A DNA stretch of 64,000 bases, from contig JAJRQT010000013.1 in assembly GCA_024280115.1 (NCBI GenBank), positions 1 through 64,000 of the forward strand, written 5' to 3'. Positions 55,221-63,828 of the stretch are shown piece by piece. The notes below the pieces were generated by a model. It was not told the origin of the DNA. It did no database searches and worked only from the letters and a program-made list of their open reading frames with translations. This stretch comes from Bacteroidota bacterium (lineage in GTDB: Bacteria > Bacteroidota > Bacteroidia > Cytophagales > Cyclobacteriaceae). The position numbers and the translations under genes are program-made. Within the stretch, counting starts at the first letter, position 1. Each line of letters starts with the position of its first letter.

Positions 55221-55916
55221 CTAATCCGAAAGCTTTGAAATCGGAGTCAATTCAATTTTTCGGAATTCGACTTCTGAACCTTCCGCCTGTACCGCAATCT
55301 GACCTTTATTCGCTGTGCAATCAAATCCGTAGTTGACGAGATCACCATTCACCCAAACTTTTATCTGCCGGTCCAGGCATTCAATAATCATGGTATTCCA
55401 CTTGCCCGCTTTTTTTTCTGAATTATCTGTTAGATTCTTAATTCTTCTTTTCTTACCTTCAGTAATTCCCCATTCCTCTTTGGGTCCTCGACGCTTTTCC
55501 ATATCCTCCACCTTGATATCTTCAACTATACACCAAAAGTCGCCGGCATTTTTGTGCATCATTTGGACTTCAATGGATTTTGGAAACATTTCATACAATG
55601 CTCTTGGAGTTGAGGCAAAGACCAGTACACCACAATTTCCGGGTTTTGCAGCGAAACGGTATTTTACCTCTAATCTATAATTTTCATATTCCGCATCGGT
55701 AATTAAATGCCCTGCAGGCGTGCCCAGGCTCACAAGCTTACCTTTCCGGATAATGAATGGATTAATGGCATTTGGATCTTTGTCCATTTCCGGAACATCA
55801 ACATGCCAGCCGTTCAGGCTTTTCCCATCGAAGATGCTAATGGTTTGTGCATTCGAAAAATTTAAAACAAAAGACAGGCAGAATAATGGAATGGAGTATA
55901 AAAAAAGCTTTTTCAT
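55221..55916 (-). CDS. secreted DUF1080 protein (3-keto-disaccharide hydrolase-like)
   Basis: This is a 231-residue secreted protein (signal peptide ending FSNAQ). DUF1080 features are ISIFDGKSLNGWHV, GHLITDAEYENYRLEVKYRF, GNCGVLVFAS, SIEVQMMHKNAGDFWCI, GKWNTMIIECLDRQIKVWVNGD and QIAVQAEGSEVEFRKIEL. It has a LamG-like jelly roll and the usual length. Some family members hydrolyse 3-keto-glycosides (sugars oxidised at C3) or bind sugars. It ends a minus-strand operon with a 209-residue secreted protein and a small lipoprotein upstream. Confidence 0.88.
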   Translation of the reverse strand: MKKLFLYSIPLFCLSFVLNFSNAQTISIFDGKSLNGWHVDVPEMDKDPNAINPFIIRKGKLVSLGTPAGHLITDAEYENYRLEVKYRFAAKPGNCGVLVFASTPRALYEMFPKSIEVQMMHKNAGDFWCIVEDIKVEDMEKRRGPKEEWGITEGKKRRIKNLTDNSEKKAGKWNTMIIECLDRQIKVWVNGDLVNYGFDCTANKGQIAVQAEGSEVEFRKIELTPISKLSD

Positions 55917-55955
55917 CAGATATTTATATTAGTTTAAAAACAATGTATTTAATGA

Positions 55956-56585
55956 TCATTTTTTAATAGAATTGGCATAGACCTCTATCCAATCGAGCCT
56001 TGAACAGGCATTTGATTTTCCTCCCTTCATCAGATCTGTGAAACCGATCTCGTCAACCTTGCTCAAATCAATTTGATCTCCTGAAACTGGCTTTGTTTCC
56101 TTAATAGCTTCAATATCCAGCAACCACCAATTGATATCACTTACATTAAATTCCCTGATTCTCCAGTCTTTTGACGGGCCGTCATACTGATCACTAACGA
56201 GCCATCTGCCATCAGCTAATTTGAGAATAATCCTAAGCGTGTGAAACCCTGCCTGTTTTGATCGCCATTTTATTTTGGCAAAAGATGAAAGGTCTGCATA
56301 AGCGTTTTTATGCTTAAAAGTCACTGCCCAGGAATCCAGGCACAGCCCCGACCAGAGATAGTATGGATCGTCGATGGGTTTATCGTGGTGACTTTTCTTT
56401 AAACTATCCTGCCCGTGACCATAGAGTGAAAGTATAAGATCATCATTTGCAATATGCTTTTGGTTGACGGGTATTTCGGCTGGAGTTTCCTTAAAATCCT
56501 CCCTGAAAAATAAACCCGGCCTGTATTGCTGGCTATATGAAAAAAAAGATATTAACAGAAAAAAAGTAAAAAAGTAGGTTTTCAT
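55956..56585 (-). CDS. secreted protein with beta-sandwich-like domain
   Basis: The start at 56585 (MKTYFFTFFLLISFF, SYSQQ cleavage) gives 209 residues; the ORF to 56732 adds unlikely residues. The mature part (KIKWRSKQAGFHTLRIILKL, WRIREFNVSDINWWLLDIE, SKVDEIGFTDLMKGG) has a jelly-roll-like, carbohydrate-binding-module look, but I do not recognise a named family. It lies 39 nt upstream of the DUF1080 gene in the same operon and may work with it on the same sugar. Confidence 0.65.
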   Translation of the reverse strand: MKTYFFTFFLLISFFSYSQQYRPGLFFREDFKETPAEIPVNQKHIANDDLILSLYGHGQDSLKKSHHDKPIDDPYYLWSGLCLDSWAVTFKHKNAYADLSSFAKIKWRSKQAGFHTLRIILKLADGRWLVSDQYDGPSKDWRIREFNVSDINWWLLDIEAIKETKPVSGDQIDLSKVDEIGFTDLMKGGKSNACSRLDWIEVYANSIKK

Positions 56586-56682
56586 AATCTCTGGTTTTAT
56601 GCGTTTAAATTTAGATAAAATGAACGAACAATATAGTGTTTTTAAATATTGATTGACTAAAACTTTAACTTGAAAAGCAAAT

Positions 56683-57093
56683 TTATTCCCCCATTTCTGT
56701 ATTGCGCACAAATTCAATATCCGCTTCCACATCCTTTAAAAAATACTTCCAGTGAAACGCCTTAAACTCAGGCCATCGCTGTTCGAGATGACCCATACTC
56801 ACATACGGCATCGGTTTGTAGCGATCGTCAGTAAGGCGAATTACATTTTTCCAGTGCCCAACACATTTTTTCTGATCCAGTGTCAATATTACTATTCCAC
56901 TGGAGATGGAATGATTTTTCTGGCAGTTTTCAACGACGTATCCGGAAGATTGAAGAATATTCGATAATCGATTTACCCCGTAGGAAACTGTTGTAGATTC
57001 AGCATCATAACATATATGAATCATTTTTGGATTTGAGCAAGAAGTCAGAATGATTGGTACGGAAAGGATCCATAAGTTTAATAAAAATCTCAT
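56683..57093 (-). CDS. small lipoprotein, possibly a truncated domain of a larger enzyme
   Basis: From the ATG at 57093 (MRFLLNLWIL) the product is 136 residues, with a lipobox ending in ILTSC. The part after the signal reads MIHICYDAESTTVSYGVNRL, SGIVILTL and KPMPYVSMGHLEQRW. This recalls the N-terminal alpha/beta domain found before the catalytic barrel in GH67/GH20-like enzymes, but no catalytic domain follows. It could be a stand-alone domain or a truncated gene. It is the first gene of the operon that ends with DUF1080. Confidence 0.55.
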   Translation of the reverse strand: MRFLLNLWILSVPIILTSCSNPKMIHICYDAESTTVSYGVNRLSNILQSSGYVVENCQKNHSISSGIVILTLDQKKCVGHWKNVIRLTDDRYKPMPYVSMGHLEQRWPEFKAFHWKYFLKDVEADIEFVRNTEMGE

Positions 57094-57329
57094 CTGTTTT
57101 TTAGTCCGGTGTATAGATAAATCTTCTATAAATATAGTGAACTGTGATAGCATTGAAATAGATTTCTCAGCGATTTCTTTCTTCCCCGGTTCTCTATTTT
57201 TAAAGCTCCTTAAATTTCACTGTGATCCGTTTTTTGTTAGATTTAGCAATAAATACAAATGATCTCCCGATTTATAATCATTACACCGGAAGACGCCATA
57301 AAAAGTAAATCACAATACATAGGTCAGTT

Positions 57330-58430
57330 ATGAACTTTAAAAAATTACTTGGTCTGATCCATTTATGGATCGGGCTTATCCTCGGTTTGCTCTTTTTCGT
57401 AATTGCATTCTCGGGCGCCATTTACACCTGGGCCCAGGAAATCAGCGCCATCATTTACCATCAAAAAGTTGAGCCAAAGCAGCAATCACTTGTTTCGGTC
57501 TCAACGCTAAAAGCAACTATTGATCGTGAATTCCCTGACGGTGATTTCCGAACGGCCTTTTACAGAGATAATGCAAGCACAATCGAAGTTTTACTTTACG
57601 GGCAGGGAACATATTACCACGCCCAAATAAATCCGTACACGGGAGATTTTGTACATCTGCAAGACATGAATAAGGGGTGGTTGAACTATGTAAAATTTAT
57701 TCATAGAAATTTAATGCTCGGGAAAATTGGTCAGCAGATTGTTCATTGGGGCACACTTTTATTTCTCATCATGATCATCACCAGCATGGTCCTTTGGTGG
57801 CCTGTTAACAAAGCTGTGCGAAATCAGCGATTTACCATCAAGTGGGGCGCCAGCACTAAAAAACTCAATTATGATATACATAATGTCCTGGGATTTTACG
57901 CCATATTCATTTTGATGTTCACAGCACTAACGGGCATCTTCTGGGGGTTTGGAGTAGTAAAAAACACATTTAAAGAGGCCACGGGAGAAAATGAAATAGT
58001 CTATGATACACCAAAATCCAATAAACAAGAATTTCATGAATCTTTTAATCAGTTCGCCATACTCGATAGTCTCGCATTGGAATTTCGTAAAAGATATCCA
58101 TCGAAATTTATTAGAATAAGTAACCCGCACGAGGCAACCGACCCGATAATTGTAAATGTTATTGAACCGGAATTGGTTGCTTTCAACGCAGATCACTTTT
58201 ATTTTGATCGCTACACTGGAAAACAGATTAATGGTCATTTTCAACATGGATTACACTCAGATGCCAGCCTTTTCACAACCATTAGTGCCCTGATCTATGA
58301 CATTCATTTAGGAGTCATTCTAGCATTTCCCGGAAAACTGCTTGTATTTTTAGCATCGCTTATTGCAGCTTCACTGCCGGTTACAGGATTTATTGTCTGG
58401 TTGGGTAAAAGGAAAAAATCAGGATTCTGA
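57330..58430 (+). CDS. PepSY-associated membrane protein
   Basis: The product is 366 residues with four membrane helices: an N-terminal one (LIHLWIGLILGLLFFVIAF), two in the middle (HWGTLLFLIMIITSMVLWWP; LGFYAIFILMFTALTGIFW) and one at the C-terminus (FLASLIAASLPVTGFIVW). The extracytoplasmic part between carries PepSY-like strands (TFKEATGENE, FDRYTGKQINGHF). This matches the PepSY_TM family (PF03929) often linked with iron or siderophore uptake. No TonB receptor gene is next to it here. Divergent from the small lipoprotein gene by 236 nt. Confidence 0.88.
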   Translation: MNFKKLLGLIHLWIGLILGLLFFVIAFSGAIYTWAQEISAIIYHQKVEPKQQSLVSVSTLKATIDREFPDGDFRTAFYRDNASTIEVLLYGQGTYYHAQINPYTGDFVHLQDMNKGWLNYVKFIHRNLMLGKIGQQIVHWGTLLFLIMIITSMVLWWPVNKAVRNQRFTIKWGASTKKLNYDIHNVLGFYAIFILMFTALTGIFWGFGVVKNTFKEATGENEIVYDTPKSNKQEFHESFNQFAILDSLALEFRKRYPSKFIRISNPHEATDPIIVNVIEPELVAFNADHFYFDRYTGKQINGHFQHGLHSDASLFTTISALIYDIHLGVILAFPGKLLVFLASLIAASLPVTGFIVWLGKRKKSGF

Positions 58431-58556
58431 CAAAGACAATTAAAATAAACTCCAAATGTCGAAAGAAAGACAATTCATTTAGTTAATCAATATCGAATCA
58501 ACCTTATTGACTAATATTACGTTTCCACGAAAATCAAACAACTAACAAACTAACAC

Positions 58557-59075
58557 ATGAACAAAGTATCCTTTATTATCGCATTATTTACCAGCGCCTC
58601 AGTAATGGCCCAGGGGCAATTTCAAAATGAAACAGCAGGAATGATCACGCAAACTGCCGGAAAAATTATGCAATTGGCAGAAGCCGTACCTGCAGATAAA
58701 TATGACTGGAGTCCGGAAGATGGCGTCAGGTCATTTTCGGGTGTATTTTATCATGTCATCTCGGCTAATTATTTCTTTGCTACAAAACTTGGAGCCAAAC
58801 TTCCAGAAGGAGTAAACATGGAAACCCTGGAACAGGACTTGAAAACCAAAGAAGATATCGCTCCCGCTCTGAAACAATCAACTGATGTAATTACTGCTGC
58901 CATCAAAAGCTTGAAAGATGATGCTTTGGCTAATAAAGTTGAGTTCCCATTTCCGGGTGATTACACGACAACTACTGCGGCACTTATCGCATTGTCTCAT
59001 TGTAATGAGCACCTCGGGCAATTAATCGCTTATAGCAGGATGAATGGTGTAACGCCTCCCTGGAGTAAAAAGTAA
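58557..59075 (+). CDS. exported DinB-family protein
   Basis: The product is 172 residues and starts with a signal peptide (MNKVSFIIALFTSASVMAQ). The mature part is a DinB four-helix bundle with the metal-binding His positions: FYHVISANYFF, then ALSHCNEHLGQLIAYSRMNG. Most DinB proteins are cytoplasmic metal-dependent enzymes of unknown reaction; exported forms are common in Bacteroidota. The function is not known. A weak terminator follows at 59089-59120. Confidence 0.85.
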   Translation: MNKVSFIIALFTSASVMAQGQFQNETAGMITQTAGKIMQLAEAVPADKYDWSPEDGVRSFSGVFYHVISANYFFATKLGAKLPEGVNMETLEQDLKTKEDIAPALKQSTDVITAAIKSLKDDALANKVEFPFPGDYTTTTAALIALSHCNEHLGQLIAYSRMNGVTPPWSKK

Positions 59076-59088
59076 TCCAAAAGAAACT

Positions 59089-59120
59089 AAAAAAGGCAGG
59101 ATGATATCTTGTCTTTTTTT
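59089..59120 (+). terminator. terminator after the DinB-family gene
   Basis: A-rich flank, then GGCAGGA paired with TCTTGTC across a short loop (two G-U pairs), then a T run from 59113. It lies 14 nt after the DinB stop codon. Confidence 0.55.
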
Positions 59121-59133
59121 GTTTAAAATATTC

Positions 59134-59280
59134 TTACTCAACCGGTTTTATAACGATATCATTCCAAAATCCTGGTCTTCCCAAACACTGCTCTGCATAA
59201 ATTGCTATCCGGAAGCTAGTACTGTAGAAGAAAAATATCGTTCTCAATCTAAAAAACGTAAGTTGTTGGTAATTGAAATG
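59134..59280 (-). pseudogene. possible fragment of a secreted protein C-terminus
   Basis: On the minus strand an open stretch of 48 codons ends with SFRIAIYAEQCLGRPG then FWNDIVIKPVE and a stop. The last 25 residues look protein-like, but the first half does not, and an in-frame stop is just upstream. Family unknown; treat as a weak remnant. The rest of 59121-59358 shows nothing else convincing. Confidence 0.25.
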
Positions 59281-59358
59281 CTAACCTTATTTGCCTATGC
59301 CTTGATTAGCTTCAAGGATGTGTTAAATTTGATAATATAAAAAAATCAAATTTTAATT

Positions 59359-60939
59359 ATGGCCCGGAAAATCACTCAGTTGAAGTTCATCTTACTAATT
59401 TCAATAGCATCAATATTTATTGTTCAATGCAATCCTAAAGAAGCTGATCAAAATGAAGATTTTATCTCCATTTCAAAAGACGCGCTTAAAGATAAAATAA
59501 AAGGTGCCTGGGCTGCTCAAACTATTGGCGTGACCTATGGCGGCCCGACAGAATTTAAATACAATAAAATAATCATTCCCGACAGCATTGAAATCCATTG
59601 GTCAGATACGATGATGTATCATTGGATGAAATACATTCCCGGATTATATGATGACATTTATATGGATCTGACCTTTGTGGAGGTAATGGAAAAAGAGGGC
59701 ATTGAAGCCCCTGCTGCTGCTCATGCCAGGGCGTACGCCAATGCAAAATATAAGCTATGGCATGCCAACCAGCAGGGCAGGTACAACATTCTGCATGGCA
59801 TCTCTCCTCCTGAATCCGGTCATTGGCTCAATAATCCTCATGCAGATGATATTGATTTTCAGATCGAAGCGGACTTTGCAGGCATCATGAATCCCGGTAT
59901 GCCAAACAGTGCACTGGAAGTATGCGATCGTATCGGTCACATCATGAATTCAGGAGACGGTTATTATGGAGGAGTATTTATTGCCACCATGTATAGCTAT
60001 ACTTTCATTTCGAATGATATCCCTTCCATAATCAATAATGCGTTGAAGCATATCCCGCCACAAAGCACTTTTTATCAATGCATTGCAGATGTGGTTAAAT
60101 GGCACCAGAAATATCCAAATGACTGGAAAAAGAATTGGAATCTCATCGAAGAACAATGGGGCACGGACATTGGCTGCCCTGATGGTGCTCATAGAGATTT
60201 CAACATAGATGCCAAAATCAATGCCGCATACGTTGTACTGGGCCTATTGTATGGAAATGGGGACCTGAGCAAAACAATGGAAATCTCCACCCGCGCAGGA
60301 AAAGATTCAGATTGTAATCCGGCCTCTTCAGGAGCTATTTTAGGAACAATACTGGGATATGATAATATTCCGGATTATTGGAGTAAGGGACTCAAACTTA
60401 TTGAGGATATGGATTTTAAGCATACAACAACTTCTCTGAACGATGTGTATGAAATCAGCTATCGACATGCACTGGACATGATCGTCAAAAATGGCGGAGC
60501 GATCGGTGATAAGGAAGTGAGTATTAAAAAACAACTTGTCACAGTAGCCCCGCTTGAGCAAAATTTTACCGGTTATAAACTTGGCGAAACAATTGAGATC
60601 AATAAAAAGATTACTGAAAAGGATCATCAGGAATTTGAAATTCAGTTCGAAGGAATAGGCGCAGTGTTGAAAGGCAGAGTAGGAAATCTCGATTATGAAA
60701 ATAATCATGCGCTGTTTTCTGACCAAGAAACATTGAATAATTATAAACTTATCGTGGAGTTCTACCTCGATGGTATTATATCTAAAACCATGGACTTACC
60801 ACTTTCATTTCTCGAACGTGCTCATGAGCTGTATTATCGATATGAAATTCCAGATGGCAAGCATGTTCTGAAATTGAAAATTACAAATCCACACGAAAAG
60901 GTATTTCTGAATATTTCGAGTTTAATTCAATATGAATAA
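59359..60939 (+). CDS. ADP-ribosylglycohydrolase-family lipoprotein
   Basis: The product is 526 residues with a lipobox IFIVQC (Cys24). The ARH-type helical domain shows KIKGAWAAQTIGVTYGGPTE (46-65), the metal site acid pair in LYDDIYMDLTF (96-106), and near 316 GKDSDCNPASSGAILG, which matches the DSDxxA-type metal motif of the family. The first metal cluster differs from the usual (S/T)DDT. A C-terminal beta domain of about 125 residues follows. Secreted members are frequent in Bacteroidota sugar loci, where they probably act on glycosides or other N- or O-ribosides rather than on ADP-ribosylated protein. That is inference. Confidence 0.85.
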   Translation: MARKITQLKFILLISIASIFIVQCNPKEADQNEDFISISKDALKDKIKGAWAAQTIGVTYGGPTEFKYNKIIIPDSIEIHWSDTMMYHWMKYIPGLYDDIYMDLTFVEVMEKEGIEAPAAAHARAYANAKYKLWHANQQGRYNILHGISPPESGHWLNNPHADDIDFQIEADFAGIMNPGMPNSALEVCDRIGHIMNSGDGYYGGVFIATMYSYTFISNDIPSIINNALKHIPPQSTFYQCIADVVKWHQKYPNDWKKNWNLIEEQWGTDIGCPDGAHRDFNIDAKINAAYVVLGLLYGNGDLSKTMEISTRAGKDSDCNPASSGAILGTILGYDNIPDYWSKGLKLIEDMDFKHTTTSLNDVYEISYRHALDMIVKNGGAIGDKEVSIKKQLVTVAPLEQNFTGYKLGETIEINKKITEKDHQEFEIQFEGIGAVLKGRVGNLDYENNHALFSDQETLNNYKLIVEFYLDGIISKTMDLPLSFLERAHELYYRYEIPDGKHVLKLKITNPHEKVFLNISSLIQYE

Positions 60940-61011
60940 GAGTGATATTGGATGAGAATAGCTCTTTAAAATTTCCTATATTCCACCACTTGTCCACCAT
61001 CCAGGAATATA

Positions 61012-61060
61012 TTTGCTACTAAACGTTCTTTTAGTTCTATTTTTGCAGAACTATAAGAAC
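61012..61060 (+). promoter_or_regulatory. promoter with overlapping palindromic operator of the GbsR-like gene
   Basis: TTTG (61012-61015) and TATTTTTG (61038-61045, matching TAnnTTTG) are spaced by 22 nt, near the Bacteroidota norm. Overlapping them, GTTCTTTTAGTTCT (61025-61038) and AGAACTATAAGAAC (61047-61060) form an inverted repeat with 13 of 14 matches. The GbsR/MarR-like gene starts 21 nt further on, so this is likely its own operator. Confidence 0.7.
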
Positions 61061-61081
61061 AAATCTGCGTTTCTTTATATA

Positions 61082-61558
61082 ATGCTATCACAAAAACAGA
61101 AGGAACTCATTGAGCAAATAGGGATTTATTTTGAGCAAGGCATGCAACCTGCTGCTGCACGAATATTAGCCTTGCTCATCGTTTCCGATCAAAATTCATT
61201 CAGTTTTGATGAAATCAGGGAGCTATTAAAATTAAGTAAAAGTGCTACCTCAAATGGCATCAATTTTTTACTGAGCTTAAACAAAATTGAATACTTTACA
61301 AAATCAGGTGACAGGAAAAGGTATTTTACCTGGAACCCTGCCAACACGATAACCCACTTCAAAGAGGGAATTGAAAAAGTACTTGGGCTAAGTATTCTAT
61401 TCGAAAAAACTCTAAAATTAAAAGAAGACAAAGACTCATTAAACGCTCAAAAGCTTTTGGAACTCTCAGGATTGATGAGTTTTTTACATAAGGAACTTCC
61501 CATTATTTACAAGAAATGGGAAAAGCAATATCGACAACTCAAACTAAAAGAAAAATGA
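61082..61558 (+). CDS. GbsR/MarR-family transcriptional regulator
   Basis: From the ATG at 61082 (MLSQKQKELIEQIG) the protein has 158 residues; the longer ORF upstream runs through the promoter. It has a winged helix-turn-helix (AARILALLIVSDQNSFSFDE, IRELLKLSKSATSNGINFLL, GDRKRYFTW) and a C-terminal dimer helix, as in GbsR-type MarR relatives of Bacteroidota. It probably binds the palindrome at 61025-61060 and controls its own operon with the small protein and the cyclase. Its stop overlaps the next start (ATGA). Confidence 0.88.
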   Translation: MLSQKQKELIEQIGIYFEQGMQPAAARILALLIVSDQNSFSFDEIRELLKLSKSATSNGINFLLSLNKIEYFTKSGDRKRYFTWNPANTITHFKEGIEKVLGLSILFEKTLKLKEDKDSLNAQKLLELSGLMSFLHKELPIIYKKWEKQYRQLKLKEK

Positions 61559-61782
61559 AAGAAATCATCAATTATTTAGAAGGGATACTGGAAAATTACA
61601 ATATTCCATTCAACGAAAATGAAATAAGCACTTACCCAACAAGCAGGTTATTGCTAGAGGCATCCGGGCCTGGGAGACTTCAGGAAATTTTTAAACAAAA
61701 ATATCATAAGACTATTAAAATCAAGGATGCTCGGGAATTAGAGATTTTACTTTTAACTTATCAGTATATCTCTAAAAATTAG
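61555..61782 (+). CDS. small cytoplasmic protein between the regulator and the cyclase
   Basis: The product has 75 residues and starts in an ATGA overlap with the regulator stop, which supports real, coupled translation. It is probably helical with a hydrophilic middle (GILENYNIPFNENEISTYP, then LEASGPGRLQEIFKQKYHKT). There is no signal peptide or membrane segment. I do not recognise it. The cyclase gene begins 18 nt later, so the three are one operon. Confidence 0.6.
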   Translation: MKEIINYLEGILENYNIPFNENEISTYPTSRLLLEASGPGRLQEIFKQKYHKTIKIKDARELEILLLTYQYISKN

Positions 61783-61800
61783 AAATGATTAAAACTTTCC

Positions 61801-62898
61801 ATGGTAAAAATCAGCATTTTAAAAAAGAATAAATTAATAAGATTACTGAGGTTCGGTTTGTTTTCGAGTCTATTCTTCGCGCTTATTTTTTTTATTGATA
61901 CAAGACAATTCTACTTTCAGCAGCTTATAATGGGGTTTGTTTTTGGCATGTTAGTAGGTTTACTCGAAGAAATAACCGCTCATCGAAAATTTGTATCAAT
62001 CTCACTACCACTCCAGTTTTTAATAAAAATCCTGGGCATAACCTCAATCATAATTATTCTATCCTCAATATTGATACTATCATTTGTTACAATCGAAGAA
62101 ATTGATTTAAATGTTATTTTGAGCCATTTCAAAGAAAAGGAGATTTCCAGCCCGATACTTTCCGCTTTTTTGGTTGCCATTACCGTTTCTACCTATTTCC
62201 AAATTGAAAAACTTATTGGCGCCAATCGTCTGATGAATTATTTAAAAGGCAGTTATCGAAAGCCAAAAAAAGAAATCAGAGTTTTTCTGTTCATAGACCT
62301 CAACGCATCAACAACTATCTCAGAAAAGCTGGGAAATGACACCTATTACTCTTTTTTAAATGACGCCATATATGAAATGTCAACTTCTATTATGGAAACA
62401 AAAGCAGAAATATACCAGTATGTTGGCGATGAGATTGTCTTTACCTGGCCATTGGAAAAAGGAATCACAAATAATAATTGTCTGAGACTATATGAAAAAA
62501 TTTGTGAGCAATTGGAAAGTAAAAAATCCTATTTTCTTAAAAATTATGGCTATCAACCAACTTTCAAAGCGGCGCTACATGCCGGTATTGTGTTGGCTGC
62601 TGAGATCGGTCATATTAAAAAAGAAATTGTTTACTCAGGAGATGTCTTGAATGCAACTGCCCGGATGGAATCTTTGTGCAGTAAGTTTGACGCTGATATT
62701 TTAATTTCAAAATCTTTGTTCAACCTGTTGGACAAAAAGCATGAAATTTTATATGAAGATATCGGATCAGTATCTTTAAAGGGTAAGGACGAAAAATTGG
62801 AATTGATAAAAATTCATTTGTCTGATGCTTCTTTTAATCAAGAAAGAAAGGAAATAGAAAAAGTACTGAAAAGCGGGAGAGAAGAGTATAATAATTAA
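61801..62898 (+). CDS. membrane-bound class III adenylate/guanylate cyclase
   Basis: The product has 365 residues with about four N-terminal membrane helices (to 132) and a class III cyclase domain: metal Asp166 in FLFIDLNASTT, Asp210 in YQYVGDEIVF, and Asn284/Arg288 in VYSGDVLNATARM. It is the Bacteroidota-type 'YQYVGD' subfamily: Gln206 and Val277 stand where canonical adenylate cyclases have the purine-selecting Lys and Asp/Thr, so the nucleotide (cAMP or other) is uncertain. It probably senses a membrane signal. It is the third gene of the operon with the GbsR-like regulator, which would give tight control of its amount. Confidence 0.88.
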   Translation: MVKISILKKNKLIRLLRFGLFSSLFFALIFFIDTRQFYFQQLIMGFVFGMLVGLLEEITAHRKFVSISLPLQFLIKILGITSIIIILSSILILSFVTIEEIDLNVILSHFKEKEISSPILSAFLVAITVSTYFQIEKLIGANRLMNYLKGSYRKPKKEIRVFLFIDLNASTTISEKLGNDTYYSFLNDAIYEMSTSIMETKAEIYQYVGDEIVFTWPLEKGITNNNCLRLYEKICEQLESKKSYFLKNYGYQPTFKAALHAGIVLAAEIGHIKKEIVYSGDVLNATARMESLCSKFDADILISKSLFNLLDKKHEILYEDIGSVSLKGKDEKLELIKIHLSDASFNQERKEIEKVLKSGREEYNN

Positions 62899-63083
62899 AG
62901 ATCATCGCTCTTTTATATTGAATATCTGCAAGAATTCAAATAGTAAAAAGTTTTTATTCAGACTGAGATATTAAGTGTATTGGATTGTAAGAACTACCAA
63001 CAAATGAACTTGAATTTCTCTATATTGCAATAGTAAAAATCATCCTATTCATTATTTCAGTTTAATATCAATTTTTAAAAAAA

Positions 63084-63782
63084 ATGAAAAATCTACCCTA
63101 TCCAGTTTTGATCTTATTAGTAACAATTACATTGTTTGTATCCTGCAATAATCAGCCGGAATATCCGCCAAAAGATCATCCGAATTCAAAATCATGGCCA
63201 GAGCTTTTTTCTACTGATTTGTCAAATGCCATATTTCCCGAAGGGATCTGGTCATTTGAAAACGGTGAATTTACCGCAACGGAGGATCAGTTCTTGTGGA
63301 CAAAAAAGGATTATGATAATTTCGTGCTTGACCTGGAATTTAAAAATGCAGATGGTACAAACAGCGGTGTTGTAGTTTATTGTTCGAATCTCGATGATTG
63401 GATTCCTAATTCTGTAGAAGTTCAGATCGCGGATGACTTCAATGAAAAATGGGCGAATAGTCCAAAAAGCTGGCAGTGTGGCGCGATTTTCGGTCGCAAA
63501 CCCGCCACACATTCTGCTGTAAAAAAACCTGGAGAATGGAACAGATATACCATTACCTGCATTGATAATATGATCTATGTATTGCTCAACGGGGAGCATG
63601 TCAATGAAATTGATCTAAGCAAATTTACAGACGCCAAAATTAACCCTGATGGTAGTAAAGCGCCTTCCTGGCTTTCAAATCCACCATCAGAGCTTCCAAC
63701 GCATGGAAAAATTGGCTTCCAGGGCAAACATGCCGGAGCACCGGTTTATTTCAGGAATATCCGGATTATGGAGATTAAGTAA
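63084..63782 (+). CDS. DUF1080 lipoprotein (3-keto-disaccharide hydrolase-like)
   Basis: The product is 232 residues with a lipobox ending in LFVSC. It has the DUF1080 pattern: LSNAIFPEGIWSFENGEFTA, LWTKKDYDNFVLDLEFKNA, NSGVVVYCSN, NSVEVQIADDF, GEWNRYTITCIDNMIYVLLN, HGKIGFQGKHAGAPVYFRNI. It is about the same length as the DUF1080 protein at 55221, but the two are only moderately alike. It is followed after 46 nt by the start of a Gfo/Idh/MocA oxidoreductase, a pairing that fits a C3-oxidation then hydrolysis route for glycosides. Confidence 0.9.
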   Translation: MKNLPYPVLILLVTITLFVSCNNQPEYPPKDHPNSKSWPELFSTDLSNAIFPEGIWSFENGEFTATEDQFLWTKKDYDNFVLDLEFKNADGTNSGVVVYCSNLDDWIPNSVEVQIADDFNEKWANSPKSWQCGAIFGRKPATHSAVKKPGEWNRYTITCIDNMIYVLLNGEHVNEIDLSKFTDAKINPDGSKAPSWLSNPPSELPTHGKIGFQGKHAGAPVYFRNIRIMEIK

Positions 63783-63828
63783 TTTTTAAAATTGATGTAA
63801 ATGATTTCTTTATTATAAACCTTAAGAC

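Noticed and set aside
59101..59340. 79-codon ATG ORF after the DinB gene
   Set aside because: Its ATG lies inside the DinB terminator hairpin, the composition is not protein-like, and no start signal or homology is seen.
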